From the NCBI RefSeq assembly GCF_017948485.1, contig NZ_JAFFSX010000007.1:305478-369477 (forward strand): 64,000 nucleotides of DNA, read 5' to 3'. The position numbers and the translations under genes are program-made. Position 1 is the first letter of the stretch, and each line of letters starts with the position of its first letter. Shown piece after piece: positions 63,905-64,000 of this stretch. The DNA comes from Streptomyces sp. GESEQ-35 (GTDB taxonomy: Bacteria; Actinomycetota; Actinomycetes; Streptomycetales; Streptomycetaceae). The notes beneath the pieces are model-generated. The model saw only the letters and a program-made list of their open reading frames with translations. It did no database searches and was not told where the DNA came from.

Positions 63905-64000
63905 GCATCCTCAACGAACCCCAGGGTGCCGCCGCAGCGGAGTCCCACTACACGGACGAGCTGCCGGTCAGGCGCAAGCAGCCCGGCAACGTCGTGATCA
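63901..64000 (+). CDS. ctaD: Cytochrome c oxidase subunit I (5' end only)
   Basis: The GTG at 63901-63903 overlaps the ctaC stop as GTGA and opens the frame SILNEPQGAAAAESHYTDEL, which runs off the window edge after 33 codons. Position and start are those of ctaD, the haem-copper oxidase catalytic subunit, but the conserved haem-binding part lies outside, so the call rests mostly on context. Confidence 0.85.
   Translation, partial: MSILNEPQGAAAAESHYTDELPVRRKQPGNVVI

Overview
The window is high-GC actinobacterial chromosome, almost certainly a core region of a Streptomyces genome. The reasons are a GC-rich third codon position in every real gene, GTG starts with purine-rich ribosome sites, a eukaryote-type glutamine synthetase II close to a class I enzyme, a homodimeric pyruvate dehydrogenase E1, and a gene order (glnII, glnA, lipA, lipB, aceE, E2, lpdA, pepA, cob genes, pspA, nadA, erpA, ctaC, ctaD) that I know from Streptomyces. 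No rRNA, tRNA, prophage, plasmid origin or CRISPR array was seen.

Layout. 0-11 kb: an edge-truncated epimerase, a small winged-helix regulator, glnII, a secreted double-psi-barrel-like protein, a remnant of an ArsC-family gene, a hydrolase pair, the htpX-pspAB pair and glnA with a clear GlnR-type operator. 11-16.5 kb: an RDD membrane protein, an isolated two-component flavin monooxygenase (oxygenase plus flavin reductase), a DUF4191 protein, lipA and lipB. 16.7-27 kb: a large regulator, an FAD oxidoreductase, a TIGR01777 epimerase, an acetyltransferase, a MarP-like membrane protease divergent from a secreted amidase, a FemAB-type transferase, a tiny secreted peptide and a WYL regulator. 27-36 kb: aceE, a GntR regulator, the E2 acyltransferase, lpdA and pepA. 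Together with lipA and lipB this supplies the E1, E2 and E3 parts of pyruvate dehydrogenase and the enzymes for their lipoylation. 36-43.5 kb: the late cobalamin genes cobS, cobT and cobU, mixed with membrane proteins and an MprF-like lysyltransferase. 43.6-55.7 kb: envelope stress and signalling, with an HtrA-like lipoprotein protease, pspA-pspAA, a NarL-type two-component system, an AcrB-like RND pump and a PQQ-repeat Ser/Thr kinase. 55.7-64 kb: nadA and erpA (divergent, both Fe-S linked), a one-pass membrane protein, a MITE-like element, a PfkB kinase, a cysteine desulfurase-TusA fusion, and ctaC running into ctaD at the window edge.

Between genes there are about ten copies of a Streptomyces extragenic repeat built around the core GGGGCGCGGGGAACTGCGCG, one MITE-like element with 20-bp perfect terminal inverted repeats plus a fragment of a second copy, and many perfect hairpins at gene ends. 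The points most worth checking are the ArsC remnant, the MITE end that supplies a stop codon, an apparent CTG start codon in a CTGA overlap, the orphan flavin monooxygenase pair, a 15-bp motif shared by two promoters, and palindromes or direct repeats upstream of aceE, lipB and nadA. I found no convincing wholly new multi-gene system.
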